Source: UBA11612 sp963976395 (lineage in GTDB: Bacteria > Pseudomonadota > Alphaproteobacteria > Rhodospirillales > Rhodospirillaceae). Taken from it: a stretch of DNA of 64,000 bases. The notes under the pieces are model-generated. The model was not told the origin of the DNA. It worked only from the letters and a program-made list of their open reading frames with translations, and made no database searches. The stretch's first letter is position 1; each line of letters begins with the position of its first letter. The position numbers and the translations under genes are program-made. Below are positions 33,108-42,243 of the stretch, piece after piece. Location of the stretch: assembly GCA_963976395.1 (NCBI GenBank), contig CAXBLG010000008.1:1-64000 (forward strand), written 5' to 3'.

Positions 33108-34510
33108 GGTGACCCGGCGCCTTCAAGCACGGCAAGTAGCGGGCGAGCCTTTAGAAGGCTTTCTTTGTATTCGATCCCCGGATTTGAATCCGCCACTATG
33201 CCTCCTCCGGCCTGGGCAACGGCTGTTTGCCCATTCACTACAATAGTGCGAATCACGATAGACGAGTCCATAGTTCCGTCAAAGCCAAGCCAGGCAATTG
33301 TGCCGCAATAGGGCCCGCGCGCAGATACCTCTAGAGAGTGAATAATCTCCATGGCCTTGATTTTTGGGGCCCCGGTAATTGACCCCCCAGGAAAAGTCGC
33401 CCGCAGAAGGTCGATGGCGGTTTTGTCTGGCTGTAAAGTGCCGCTAATGACGGACACAAGGTGATGCACGGCGGGGAAGGTCTCAAGACCGCATAAAACC
33501 GGAACCGATATAGACCCAGGCTTGCAGACGCGGGACAGATCATTGCGGAGCAGATCAACGATCATAAGGTTCTCAGCCCGGTCTTTAGGGCTGGCCTGGA
33601 GTTCTACGGCTAGGGCAAGGTCTTGCTCGGGTGTTTGCCCGCGTGCCCTTGTGCCTTTGATGGGACGAGATTCAACGGTTCGGGCGGGATCAATTTGCAA
33701 GAACCGCTCTGGTGAGGCTGAAAGAATATTCATGCCGTGACCGGCGTTGATAAACGCGGCAAACGGTGCAGACGACTTTGAGCGCAGGCGGCGGTAAATC
33801 TCGAACGGGCATACACCTTTTGGAAGGTCCGCTAGAAATCGTTGCGAGACATTTGCCTGATAAATATCGCCAGCATACGTCGCTTCGATCGCTGACGTCA
33901 CACATGACTCATAGGTACTCTGGTCAATTTCAGGCCGCCAGCGCATTGGCAAGGTTTGGCGGAGCGGGGGTGGTGAATCGGTGCCCAACATTTTTAACAT
34001 CTGCTGTGCCCGAAAATCGGCGCGGGTCCGTTGCGCGATTGGTGATGTTTCGGGAAAGCCATTGGAGATCACCCATGCTTTACGCTCTTTCATGTCGAAA
34101 GCAGCGATAACATCATAGAGCCCTATAGCCATATCCCCGGGAAACGGTGACGACTTAGGTCGCGGCAATTTTTCAAGAACGCCGCCGAGCTCGTAACTTA
34201 AAAACCCTACCGCGCCGCCTATAAAAGGCACCGGCGCATCGTGCTGCCTTTCCATTGGAAACCGGGCCAGTTCTTGAGCAACTGTCGTGAAGGGGTCTTT
34301 GTGCGAGGGCAGTCCATCTACCGTGACGACCCAAGGATAGGGTGTGCTCCGAATCACGCGAAAAGGGTCCGCAGCGATATATGAATAGCGCCCGCATTCA
34401 CCCTGTAGCGCACTATCCAAAAGGATCGCCAAATCCTGTTCAGCCAAAGGCGCGAAGGCAGCGATCGGGTCACGAAAGGGGATGGACTTAATGAGAGGTA
34501 GAGCGGTCAA
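33104..34510 (-). CDS. pabB: Aminodeoxychorismate synthase component I
   Basis: A 468-residue chorismate-utilising enzyme. The C-terminal chorismate-binding domain carries YQANVSQRFLADL, RPIKGTRARGQTPEQD, DRAENLMIVDLLRNDLSRVC, and the hallmark FPGGSITGAPKIKAMEIIH. The N-terminal half is the TrpE-like support domain. PabB with a glutaminase (PabA, not in the window) converts chorismate to aminodeoxychorismate. Coupling to pabC by a four-base overlap favours PabB over TrpE. Confidence 0.92.
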   Translation of the reverse strand: MTALPLIKSIPFRDPIAAFAPLAEQDLAILLDSALQGECGRYSYIAADPFRVIRSTPYPWVVTVDGLPSHKDPFTTVAQELARFPMERQHDAPVPFIGGAVGFLSYELGGVLEKLPRPKSSPFPGDMAIGLYDVIAAFDMKERKAWVISNGFPETSPIAQRTRADFRAQQMLKMLGTDSPPPLRQTLPMRWRPEIDQSTYESCVTSAIEATYAGDIYQANVSQRFLADLPKGVCPFEIYRRLRSKSSAPFAAFINAGHGMNILSASPERFLQIDPARTVESRPIKGTRARGQTPEQDLALAVELQASPKDRAENLMIVDLLRNDLSRVCKPGSISVPVLCGLETFPAVHHLVSVISGTLQPDKTAIDLLRATFPGGSITGAPKIKAMEIIHSLEVSARGPYCGTIAWLGFDGTMDSSIVIRTIVVNGQTAVAQAGGGIVADSNPGIEYKESLLKARPLLAVLEGAGSP

Positions 34511-34524
34511 GGCAATGGCCGCCC

Positions 34525-35511
34525 TTATCCTTGCAGCGGCAACACTCGATCAGGTGGCTGGTGCCCGTCGCAGAACGCTCTGATGTTTATAATGACTTTC
34601 TCGCCCATGCTGATGCGGCCTTCAATGGTGGCCGAGCCCATGTGCGGCAAAAGGACGACGTTATTCAGAGCCATAATTTCTGAATTCACCGCAGGTTCAT
34701 GCTCGAAAACATCTAATCCGGCTCCGGCGAGTTTGCCGTCCTTCAACAAGGTTATCAGTGCATCCTCATCGACGATTTCACCACGCGCCAGGTTCATCAA
34801 ATAGGCGGTTGGCTTCATCAATTTTAGGCGCCGCTCCGATAACAAATGGAAGGTTGCGGGCGTATGCGGACAGTGGACTGAGATGATGTCCATGCGAGCT
34901 AACATCTGGTCGAGGCTTTCCCAGTAAGTGGCCTCGACTTCGGCCTCTAGCTCAGGGTGCAGGCGTCGGCGGTTGTGATAGTGAATCGCCATGCCAAAGC
35001 CGCGGGCCCGGCGCGCTACGGCCGTTCCGATACGGCCCATGCCGATTATCCCTAAACGCTTTCCATGAAGGCGGTGTCCCAACATATGGGTCGGGCTCCA
35101 CCCTTTAAATTGTCCGTCGCGGATCATCTGCGCGCCTTCGATGAGTCGGCGCGGCACGGCGACCATCAGCGCCATTGTCATATCGGCGGTATCTTCCGTC
35201 AGCACATCGGGCGTGTTTGTAACCGTGATGCCGCGCGCCTGAGCCGCCGCTAGGTCGATATGATCCACGCCGTTGCCGAAATTGGCGATCAGCTTGAGGC
35301 GCTTTCCAGCGCTCTCCAAGACATCCTTGTCGATTAAGTCTGTTAGATTGGGCACCAGGACATCGCAGTCCGCGACCGTCTTTGCCAGTTCTTCCCGGTT
35401 AAAGGGATGGTCGTCCACGTTCATATGAACGTCGAATAATTCCATCATCCGCGTTTCAACAACGTCGGGTAACTTACGAGTAACAACTACTTTCGGCTTA
35501 GTTCGCGCCAT
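34525..35511 (-). CDS. D-2-hydroxyacid dehydrogenase (glyoxylate/hydroxypyruvate reductase type)
   Basis: A 328-residue NAD(P)-dependent dehydrogenase. The Rossmann motif GIIGMGRIGTAVARRARGFG with IHYHNRRR is near residue 155. The catalytic Arg is in LMNLARGEIVDEDAL, the Glu in GAGLDVFEHEP, and the His in LLPHMGSATIEGR. The enzyme most likely reduces glyoxylate or hydroxypyruvate (GyaR/GRHPR group). The Arg-rich segment after the Rossmann strand (HNRRRL) suggests NADPH. It lies 14 bases upstream of pabB and may share its transcript. Confidence 0.92.
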   Translation of the reverse strand: MARTKPKVVVTRKLPDVVETRMMELFDVHMNVDDHPFNREELAKTVADCDVLVPNLTDLIDKDVLESAGKRLKLIANFGNGVDHIDLAAAQARGITVTNTPDVLTEDTADMTMALMVAVPRRLIEGAQMIRDGQFKGWSPTHMLGHRLHGKRLGIIGMGRIGTAVARRARGFGMAIHYHNRRRLHPELEAEVEATYWESLDQMLARMDIISVHCPHTPATFHLLSERRLKLMKPTAYLMNLARGEIVDEDALITLLKDGKLAGAGLDVFEHEPAVNSEIMALNNVVLLPHMGSATIEGRISMGEKVIINIRAFCDGHQPPDRVLPLQG

Positions 35512-35737
35512 TCTTTCCGCGCCTGACTACTTTTGTTCGTTTATTAGGCCGCGCATCGGTGGATGGTGACGGTGTTCCCAAACCCAGTATCGCTCCCGCG
35601 CTAGGCGTAGCAGCCGTTCCGCACAATGTCCAGGCGGCGCGCGGGTCTCCCGCCCTACTAGCCGAATTGGGTCCGAAGTTGCTATTGGATATGATCCAGG
35701 GCACAAACAATTTTACACACAATCCAAGGCCAGATGG

Positions 35738-36313
35738 ATGCAAGTATCGTTAAAATCAACCTGCGTATGGATGTCTACGGCGATTTGGGTGATAGGGGTT
35801 TGTGCCCTTTTGCAGAGCCCGGCCCAGGGGTCCGAAGAGCCGGTCCTTGATGAAACTCAGGTCGAGACGGCAGCGGATGATTCGGCGCCGCGCAGCACCA
35901 ATCTGCCGCTTCCCCGGTTTGTATCCTTGCGGACGGACCCCATCAATATGCGGACAGGGCCCGGCGTGCGCTACCCGGTGGACTGGGTTTATGTGCGCAG
36001 GGGGCTTCCGGTGGAAGTGGTTGCGGAATTTGACACCTGGCGGCGTATCAATGATCCGGATGGTGCTGATGGCTGGATTCACACCAGCATGCTGTCGGCC
36101 CGGCGCACCGCCGTTGTGAGCGGCGGCCTGCGCCCGCTCCGGCGCACCAGCGAAGATGAGGGCGATCTTTTGGCGCGTGTTGAACCCGGGGTTGTCGTGA
36201 ATGTTCAAAGGTGCCCGACCGGTAGCTATTGCCGGGTTGAAGTGTCTGGCGTGCAGGGCTGGATTCGCCGCGATCATCTCTGGGGCGTCTATTCAGATGA
36301 AGTGATCGAATAA
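35738..36313 (+). CDS. Exported bacterial SH3-domain protein
   Basis: A 191-residue protein with an N-terminal hydrophobic signal (TAIWVIGVCALLQSPAQG). Two SH3b-like parts follow: FVSLRTDPINMRTGPGVRYPVDWVY with GADGWIHTSMLS, and ARVEPGVVVNVQRC with GVQGWIRRDHLWG. This COG3807-type protein is common in alphaproteobacteria beside 2-hydroxyacid dehydrogenase genes, and probably binds peptidoglycan in the periplasm. It reads divergently from the dehydrogenase, with 226 bases between. Confidence 0.9.
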   Translation: MQVSLKSTCVWMSTAIWVIGVCALLQSPAQGSEEPVLDETQVETAADDSAPRSTNLPLPRFVSLRTDPINMRTGPGVRYPVDWVYVRRGLPVEVVAEFDTWRRINDPDGADGWIHTSMLSARRTAVVSGGLRPLRRTSEDEGDLLARVEPGVVVNVQRCPTGSYCRVEVSGVQGWIRRDHLWGVYSDEVIE

Positions 36314-36338
36314 CGCTGCCGTATGTAAATCTGGCGTA

Positions 36339-36950
36339 TTAAGCGAAATCTTCGGCTAGAGCGGCTTGCGCGTCTTTCTGCAATACAGCCATATGTCCGT
36401 AATTGGGATGATTGATCCCGACGGTAATCTCGGTGCCCGGTTCGCGAAAAGCAGTGAGTTGTTCGGGTGTAAAGGGAAAATGGAGAAAATGAACCGACGA
36501 AGTTTTCCCTTCTGCGGTGGTGCGCTCCAAGTCATCTTCCGGTACACCCTTTACCGTATGACCTGAGAACTTTATCGCAACCATATCTTCGATATGTCCC
36601 AGGGTACTTAAAGTTCTGCGCCGGACATCCTCGTCCTCAATTTCGATCATCATAGTCGCAACCAGTTCCGCGCCTTGCGGAATGAGGGGATTATAGGCGC
36701 TGAGTTCGCCTTCAATCTGCTCTTCCCCTCCACGTTCGATATAAAGCATCTCTTGAACTTGCGCCCACATGGTCTCATAGCTCTCAAAGTACAGCGTGAC
36801 ATGAGGGCCAATATGAACACGGCGTTTGCGTTTTTGTTCAACCAGCGTTGCGCGATGTTGTTTGCGAATCTTGCCGTATTCATCTAACGGCATAATATCG
36901 GCGCGCGTAATTTGGCGGCGCGGTGAATAAGTCTGTGATGTTTTCAACAT
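36339..36950 (-). CDS. DUF3501 family protein
   Basis: A 203-residue DUF3501 protein. The opening ITRADIMPLDEYGKIRK, followed by RVHIGPHVTLYFESYETMWAQVQEML and the end TEITVGINHPNYGHMAVL, match the family. DUF3501 genes occur almost only with rubrerythrin and the CCG-domain Fe-S oxidoreductase, as here, and are part of an iron- or peroxide-responsive module. The biochemical role is unknown. It lies 26 bases after the Fe-S gene. Confidence 0.92.
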   Translation of the reverse strand: MLKTSQTYSPRRQITRADIMPLDEYGKIRKQHRATLVEQKRKRRVHIGPHVTLYFESYETMWAQVQEMLYIERGGEEQIEGELSAYNPLIPQGAELVATMMIEIEDEDVRRRTLSTLGHIEDMVAIKFSGHTVKGVPEDDLERTTAEGKTSSVHFLHFPFTPEQLTAFREPGTEITVGINHPNYGHMAVLQKDAQAALAEDFA

Positions 36951-36976
36951 CGTGCCTCCCTAATTATTATAAATGA

Positions 36977-38317
36977 TCAAGCAAGGTCGTAAGCCTTGGC
37001 TAAAATCTGAATCGGATGGAGGGCTTGCACAGTTTTTTGTGTCGGGCCATCCAGCTTTTCGAAACCCTGCGCCAAATGCTTTCCCGCGAGAGGGCACTCT
37101 GATGCCAGATAAAGTTTGTCGGCATCTGCGGCTTTTCGCACGGTTTGGCGCGCGAATTTTGTCGCAACCTCGAAGTTTTCTTTTTTAATGCCCCACGATC
37201 CGCCGTGACCGGAGCATCGCTCGACCACCGTAACGTCGGTCTCGGGAATGAGGCGCAACATCTCCGCACCCTTCGGACCCATATTCTGGGCGCGGGCATG
37301 GCAGGCAAGGTGAAGGGCAATGCCGCCCGGCAGAGGCGTCAATCCGTCTGCGATGCCTTCCTGGTCGGCAATGTCGATAATGTACTCAGTAATGTCGTAG
37401 GTCGCGCGGGCGAGAGCCTGGACGTTCTCGTCCTCGGGCACAATCAGCGGCCATTCGAACTTCATCATCAAAGCGCAGCTCGGCACGACGGCGATGATAT
37501 CTTTATTCTGGTCAATGTAAGGTTTCAGCTTAGCAGCAACGGTCCGAGCTTGTTCTGCAACTCTTGCCAAATCGCCCTGCTCTAGTTGAGGCATGCCGCA
37601 GCATCCGGGGTAGGAAACCTCGGTCTCGACGCCGTTCTTCGCCAGAACACTCAACGCAGCCTCGCCGATTCCCGGATTGTTATAATTGGCGAAGCATGTT
37701 GCAAAAATCACCGCCTTGCGTCCAAAAGCTGGGGCCTCGCGGTTTATGGCCGGCGGCGAATGTTTGGCTCTTTCCGTGAATGGCGTGCCGTGGAATTTTG
37801 GTAGTTCCGCGTCGCGGTGCACGCCGGCTATTTTTTCTAAAACCGGGCGCGTCAATGCATTGCCGCGTTTAGTCCCCCAATTTGCAAGACCGGGTACGAG
37901 TCCTCCGAGCTTGCCGTTTCGGTCGGTTTCCGTGAGCTGCTTGTCAAAAAAGGGTGTGCCGTTTTGCGCGTGCTCGGCCGCGCGGTAGCGCAGCATCAGG
38001 TGAGGGAAATCAATATTGAATTCGTGAGGTGGAACATAGGGACATTTGGTGAGAAAGCACATGTCGCACAACGTGCAAGCATCAACCACGTGTTTAAAGT
38101 CAGCGCTTTTTACGCCTTCAAGCTCGTCGTCTTCGGCGGCATCGATGAGGTCAAATAGGCGGGGAAAGGAATCGCAGAGATTGAAACACCGTCGGCACCC
38201 ATGACAGACGTCGAATTGACGGCGCATCTCGGCATCAAGCTTGTCGGCGTCAATATAATCGGGGTTCGTCCAATCGATAACGTGCCGCGTCGGCGCGTCT
38301 AGGCTGCCTTCTCTCAT
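36977..38317 (-). CDS. Heterodisulfide-reductase-like Fe-S oxidoreductase (GlpC-type)
   Basis: A 446-residue soluble protein with two 4Fe-4S motifs, CHGCRRCFNLC (about residues 38-48) and CTLCDMCFLTKCP (about 81-93), and two CCG-type cysteine domains (PGCCGMPQLEQGD and ERCSGHGGSWG). It resembles GlpC/HdrB-like electron carriers. In this conserved trio it probably transfers electrons between rubrerythrin and a donor to remove peroxide; this is inferred from gene context. A terminator-like hairpin separates it from the upstream rubrerythrin gene, so its expression may be partly attenuated or depend on its own promoter in 38318-38385. Confidence 0.92.
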   Translation of the reverse strand: MREGSLDAPTRHVIDWTNPDYIDADKLDAEMRRQFDVCHGCRRCFNLCDSFPRLFDLIDAAEDDELEGVKSADFKHVVDACTLCDMCFLTKCPYVPPHEFNIDFPHLMLRYRAAEHAQNGTPFFDKQLTETDRNGKLGGLVPGLANWGTKRGNALTRPVLEKIAGVHRDAELPKFHGTPFTERAKHSPPAINREAPAFGRKAVIFATCFANYNNPGIGEAALSVLAKNGVETEVSYPGCCGMPQLEQGDLARVAEQARTVAAKLKPYIDQNKDIIAVVPSCALMMKFEWPLIVPEDENVQALARATYDITEYIIDIADQEGIADGLTPLPGGIALHLACHARAQNMGPKGAEMLRLIPETDVTVVERCSGHGGSWGIKKENFEVATKFARQTVRKAADADKLYLASECPLAGKHLAQGFEKLDGPTQKTVQALHPIQILAKAYDLA

Positions 38318-38385
38318 AACGTCACCGGTTCCATAGACTGATGAATTTGTCGCGCGTTCAAAAAGTGCGGGAGCGTGTGGTAGAA

Positions 38386-38427
38386 AAAACCGGTCGAACC
38401 CCTTTTATAGGTTGCTCGACCGGTTTT
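38386..38427 (-). terminator. Strong hairpin after rubrerythrin gene
   Basis: AAAACCGGTCGA (38386-38397) pairs with TCGACCGGTTTT (38416-38427) in a perfect 12-bp stem with an 18-base loop. On the minus strand the stem ends in a T-run. It lies 37 bases after the rubrerythrin stop, within the presumed operon. Confidence 0.82.
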
Positions 38428-38463
38428 GAAATCCTCGTGCTTTAAGGCTACGCAGGTCGAGCG

Positions 38464-38883
38464 TTAGCTCAGACTGTCGAGAGCCTTTTGAAATCTTCCG
38501 GCGTGAGATTTTTCGGCTTTGGCCAATGTTTCAAACCAATCGGCGATTTCATCGAAGCCTTCTTCGCGGGCGGTTTTGGCCATGCCTGGGTACATGTCGG
38601 TGTATTCGTGGGTTTCACCAGCGACAGCGGCCTTAAGGTTGGCGCTTGAATCACCGATAGGTTCGCCGGTCGCGGGATCTCCCGTTTCTTCGAGATATTC
38701 GAGGTGTCCGAAAGCATGACCGGTTTCACCTTCCGCAGTTGAGCGGAAAAGGGCTGAAACTTCATTCTGGCCTTCTACATCCGCCTTTTGCGCGAAATAG
38801 AGATAGCGACGGTTTGCCTGGCTCTCGCCGGCGAAAGCAGCCTTCAAATTCTCTTCGGTCTTGGAACTTTTCAATTGTGCCAT
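38464..38883 (-). CDS. Rubrerythrin-type ferritin-like protein
   Basis: A 139-residue four-helix di-iron protein. The iron ligands are visible in [41 protein letters not shown] and [11 protein letters not shown] (Glu and ExxH pairs). The C-terminal rubredoxin domain of classical rubrerythrin is missing (no CxxC), so it belongs to the short form seen in the rubrerythrin/Fe-S/DUF3501 trio. It reduces peroxide or stores iron. AGGAGG-like sequence precedes the start (GGAGGCGCAT on the minus strand). An Irr box sits about 115 bases upstream. Confidence 0.93.
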   Translation of the reverse strand: MAQLKSSKTEENLKAAFAGESQANRRYLYFAQKADVEGQNEVSALFRSTAEGETGHAFGHLEYLEETGDPATGEPIGDSSANLKAAVAGETHEYTDMYPGMAKTAREEGFDEIADWFETLAKAEKSHAGRFQKALDSLS

Positions 38884-38998
38884 ATGCGCCTCCTTAAATT
38901 GTGCTTCTGTGGCTGCGGAAATTGGAAAGGATGCGGCAGCTAGCGCACCGCGTCCATCGTTCTATGTTTTATGAAACGACACCTAGGGTGTCAAGTAG

Positions 38999-39023
38999 TT
39001 TAGAATAGTTCTAAATTTTAGAA
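38999..39023. promoter_or_regulatory. Irr operator (ICE box), perfect palindrome plus extra half site
   Basis: TTTAGAA-TAG-TTCTAAA at 38999-39015 is a perfect inverted repeat that matches the known Irr/ICE consensus TTTAGAA-N3-TTCTAAA. A second TTTAGAA follows at 39017-39023. It lies between the rubrerythrin start and the irr stop, in the presumed promoter region of rubrerythrin. Confidence 0.88.
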
Positions 39024-39076
39024 TGGTTCGCAGGGCGCGAAATTAGAGGCCCCCATCTTTGCTGTGATTATCGGTA

Positions 39077-39502
39077 TTAATCCTTGATGCGAATAACGAC
39101 ATCAACCCGCGAGATTTCGGTGCCCTTTGGTGTGCGTGGCAAGGAAGAAATGTGAATGTCGTCGTTAGCAATGTCTTCCAAGCGCCGCGAGCGTTCATAG
39201 AAGAAGTGATGGTGATCGCTGGTGTTCGTATCAAAATACGTTCCCATGGAATCGACCGAAAGGGCTCTCAGCAAGCCTTTAGCCGTGAAATCGTGAAGGG
39301 CGTTATAGATGGTTGCAAGTGACACATCGATGTCGCTGGCTCGGGCTTCCTTGAACAAATCTTCGGCTGAAACATGGCGGTGGCCCTTCGCAAACAGCAA
39401 TCGGGCGAGGGCCAAACGCTGGCGCGTCGGCCGCAAACCAATTGTTCGCAACCGTTCCAATACGTCTGACTCCGACGGAATTTCTGATTTTTGCTTTGCC
39501 AT
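39077..39502 (-). CDS. irr: Iron response regulator Irr (Fur family)
   Basis: A 141-residue Fur-fold regulator. The winged helix shows GLRPTRQRLALARLLFAKGHRHVSAEDLF and ATIYNALHDFTAKGLLR. The dimer domain has the TSDHHHFFYE His cluster typical of Irr's haem/metal site, and the CxxC zinc motif of classic Fur is absent. In alphaproteobacteria Irr represses or activates haem and iron genes when iron is low and is degraded upon haem binding. Location just upstream of the Irr box and the peroxide module fits direct regulation. Confidence 0.92.
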   Translation of the reverse strand: MAKQKSEIPSESDVLERLRTIGLRPTRQRLALARLLFAKGHRHVSAEDLFKEARASDIDVSLATIYNALHDFTAKGLLRALSVDSMGTYFDTNTSDHHHFFYERSRRLEDIANDDIHISSLPRTPKGTEISRVDVVIRIKD

Positions 39503-39945
39503 ATCAGCCTACGCGAACTTTCTCATCTTCAAGTTCTCTTAGGTTATCACATCAAAGATTTAAATTCAGCCCATATGGGCGCTGGGTTGAAATAGGGCTT
39601 TTGCCCGACTCCAGCAAGCCTCTGTGGTGAGCTTGTATATATTTTTGGCTTTCTCTCATTGTGAGGTGCCAAACGCGGTGGACCGGCGAAACCGGGGGGG
39701 GATGAGGGGGGGGGAGATTTCGCCAGTCCACCATTTCGGTTCCTTACGGAACCCCGTTTGGCGAGCTTAGAACTGCTCGATGTGCAGTCCTTGTGGCCGT
39801 GTTCCAGGACCAACAAGCTCCAGCAAAACATCGCGGCGGATTATGTCCTGACTGCGGCTAAGAGCTTAAAATGCTGTTAGGTCACCGGGGTGAAGACGCA
39901 TCAGGCGGCATGGTGCGGGCTGACACGCCCTGTCGGTGCCGCGAA
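39503..39945. other. Gene-free region with G-tract hairpin and second small hairpin
   Basis: About 440 bases without a gene between irr and the cold-shock gene. The part next to irr must hold its promoter. Near the middle GGTGGAC-C-GGCGAAA (39677-39691) pairs with TTTCGCC-A-GTCCACC (39718-39732), 14 of 15 positions, and the loop contains G8 and G9 runs (39693-39714). A further hairpin GGTTCC-TTAC-GGAACC follows at about 39738-39753. No T-run follows either one. I see no open frame. Confidence 0.7.
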
Positions 39946-40467
39946 TTAGGCTTCGGTGGATTGCGGCGGGCTACTCAGTATCTCGACTTGTACAGCCATC
40001 GGACCTTTTTTGCCTGGGCGAACGTGCATGCGAACGTGTTGTCCGGATTCCAGTCGGTCCAGGTTGGACCGCTGCAATGCGCCAATGCCGACAAAAACGT
40101 CGGCACTCCCATCAGCGGGCATCCCAAAACCATAGCCCTTATCAACTGCGAAAAACTTGATCTCGCCATCGACGACGGATTCCTCACCGTTCTCGGCTTC
40201 CGGCAGGTCATCCTGAACGGTGGAGTCATCAACGCGTTCAATAGCGGAGACTTGTGGGCCGCGTGGGCCGCTCGACAAATCGCATATGAGAGTTGCGCCC
40301 TGGCGCAATGTGCGCAATCCGGCGCGTTGCACGACAGACACATGCAAGAAGGCGTCCGGCGTTCCATCGGTCGGCGCAACGAAGCCGAAACCTTTAGCCG
40401 GATTGAACCATTTAACCTTAGCGGTTACGCCTGTCTGGGCGATCTCCGCCGGAGAAGACGACTGCAT
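39946..40467 (-). CDS. Double cold-shock-domain protein
   Basis: About 173 residues with two cold-shock domains. CSD 1 (residues about 10-75) has AKVKWFNPAKGFGFVAP and DAFLHVSVVQRAGL; CSD 2 (about 100-165) has EIKFFAVDKGYGFGMP and DVFVGIGALQRSNL. Both keep the RNP1 aromatic pattern (KGFGF / KGYGF) and a degraded RNP2 (FLHV / FVGI). It is an RNA/DNA-binding chaperone of the kind usual in alphaproteobacteria. The frame extends to a TTG at 40497; ATG 40467 is chosen. Confidence 0.9.
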   Translation of the reverse strand: MQSSSPAEIAQTGVTAKVKWFNPAKGFGFVAPTDGTPDAFLHVSVVQRAGLRTLRQGATLICDLSSGPRGPQVSAIERVDDSTVQDDLPEAENGEESVVDGEIKFFAVDKGYGFGMPADGSADVFVGIGALQRSNLDRLESGQHVRMHVRPGKKGPMAVQVEILSSPPQSTEA

Positions 40468-40657
40468 TGGTACCAGAAACCTGTAAACCCACCCCAATTA
40501 CTCCAAAACTGTACACCAATTTCTTGTTCAGCCAACCTTAGAGTCGATTGGTGTGGATCGTCCGTTGCGGGTGTGTGGGTTCACAACGACGATTCCGCAA
40601 TGCACAAAAATTTCGCAATGATTTAATGCAGCGCAATTCGGCTACAGAGACGTGCAT

Positions 40658-42169
40658 CTATGGTTGCGTTTTTACCCGCGCGACAGCGTTCTGCCAGTCG
40701 GTGAGCAGAGCGGCTCTGCGGACGGACTCCATCGAGGGGGTCGCGCGGGACTCTAGGCGCCATGCGGTTTTGACCTCGTCCAATGACGAATAGACACCGC
40801 GTCCTAGTCCCGCCAAAAACGCCGCGCCAAGTACGGTTGTTTCGTTATACGCGGGCCGTTCTACGGGCACGTCGCAAATGTCAGCGAGAAACTGGAGGAG
40901 CCAAGTGTTGGCAGCCATGCCTCCGTCTACACGCAGTGCGGAAGGTGCGGGGATTCCATCTTGCCGCAAAGCATTCAGCAAGTCGGCAGTCTGAAAACAA
41001 ACCGACTCGAGACCCGCGCGAACGACCTCAGCCACGCCGGTGTCGCGTGTCAGCCCCAAAATCGCGCCGCGTGCATGTGGATCCCAATGCGGAGCTCCAA
41101 GCCCGGTGAAGGCGGGCACAAGAACGACGCGCCCATTATTCGCACCTTTGTCTCCAGCATCATTCAAGCTTGCGGCTAGTGTTTCCGAGTCGGCGGCGTG
41201 CTCGATCAACTTCATGTTGTCGCGCAGCCATTGAATAACGGTTCCGGCGTTGAAGATACTGCCTTCCAAGGCATAAGTGATGACGCCGTCGATCTGATAG
41301 GCGATGGTGGTCAGCATTCGGTTTTTGGATTTCAAGGCTTCAGCGCCTGTGCTGGCTAGAACAAAGCATCCCGTTCCATAGGTGCTTTTAATCATGCCCG
41401 GGGCAAAGCAGGCTTGTCCTACCAGTGCGCCTTGCTGGTCTCCAACAATGCCGCAGACCGGAATTTCCGCGCCCAGAATATCCGCATCAGTCTGTCCGAA
41501 CGATCCTGCGGTATCGCGAATATCCGGCAACATGGACTTGGGAACGCCGAAAAGCTTAAGGAGATCGTCGTCCCACCCACCTGAGTGTATATTGCACAGC
41601 ATAGTGCGCGACGCGTTAGTGGCGTCGGTTGCGTGAGTCCGACCGCCGGTCAGGCGCCACAGCAAGAATGTATCAATGGTCCCAAAGGCTAGATGTCCGG
41701 CCTCGGCTGCCGAACGTGCGCCGTCGATGGTGTTCAGCATCCATTCGATTTTAGTGGCCGAGAAATAGGAGTCTAAGAGCAGACCGGATTTGTCTTGAAT
41801 GGTTTGCTCGTGACCTTCCTTTTTCAACTCGGCACAACGCGCCGCGCCGCGCCGGTCCTGCCAGACAATGGCATTCATCAAGGGTTTGCCGGTGCGCCGG
41901 TCCCAGACTACGGTGGTTTCTCGTTGATTGGTGATGCCGATCGCGGCGATGTTTGCCGGACCGCCGGTTTGTGCAATCACCGTGCGGCAGACGTCGACAA
42001 CGGCGGTCCAGATTTCCTCGGGGTCGTGTTCAACCCAGCCGTCCGTCGGAAAAATTTGCTTTAGCGATTGCTGGGAAACTGCCAAAGGCTGCGCATCCGC
42101 ATCGAACATCACCGCGCGGGTCGAGGTCGTGCCTTGGTCTATGGCTAGGATACGGGTCGTATCGGGCAT
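40658..42169 (-). CDS. glpK: Glycerol kinase
   Basis: A 503-residue FGGY kinase. The ATPase/ribokinase-like opening RILAIDQGTTSTRAVMFDAD, NAIVWQDRRGAARCAEL, IDTFLLWRLTGG, KSTYGTGCFVLASTG, GLGAPHWDPHARGAILGLT and LRVDGGMAANTWLLQFLAD are glycerol-kinase-like. It phosphorylates glycerol to sn-glycerol-3-phosphate. No glpF or glpD lies beside it. Confidence 0.95.
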   Translation of the reverse strand: MPDTTRILAIDQGTTSTRAVMFDADAQPLAVSQQSLKQIFPTDGWVEHDPEEIWTAVVDVCRTVIAQTGGPANIAAIGITNQRETTVVWDRRTGKPLMNAIVWQDRRGAARCAELKKEGHEQTIQDKSGLLLDSYFSATKIEWMLNTIDGARSAAEAGHLAFGTIDTFLLWRLTGGRTHATDATNASRTMLCNIHSGGWDDDLLKLFGVPKSMLPDIRDTAGSFGQTDADILGAEIPVCGIVGDQQGALVGQACFAPGMIKSTYGTGCFVLASTGAEALKSKNRMLTTIAYQIDGVITYALEGSIFNAGTVIQWLRDNMKLIEHAADSETLAASLNDAGDKGANNGRVVLVPAFTGLGAPHWDPHARGAILGLTRDTGVAEVVRAGLESVCFQTADLLNALRQDGIPAPSALRVDGGMAANTWLLQFLADICDVPVERPAYNETTVLGAAFLAGLGRGVYSSLDEVKTAWRLESRATPSMESVRRAALLTDWQNAVARVKTQP

Positions 42170-42243
42170 AGCTATCGGTCCTTGTAGCGGAATGCTGCCA
42201 AGCCGACAGTTTAGCTCAATTTGGGTTCTCTAAAGGGAATTGT

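Noticed and set aside
39871..40626. A 251-codon open frame on the plus strand
   Set aside because: Opposite the double cold-shock protein; it has no domain and starts in the gene-free region without a ribosome-binding site.
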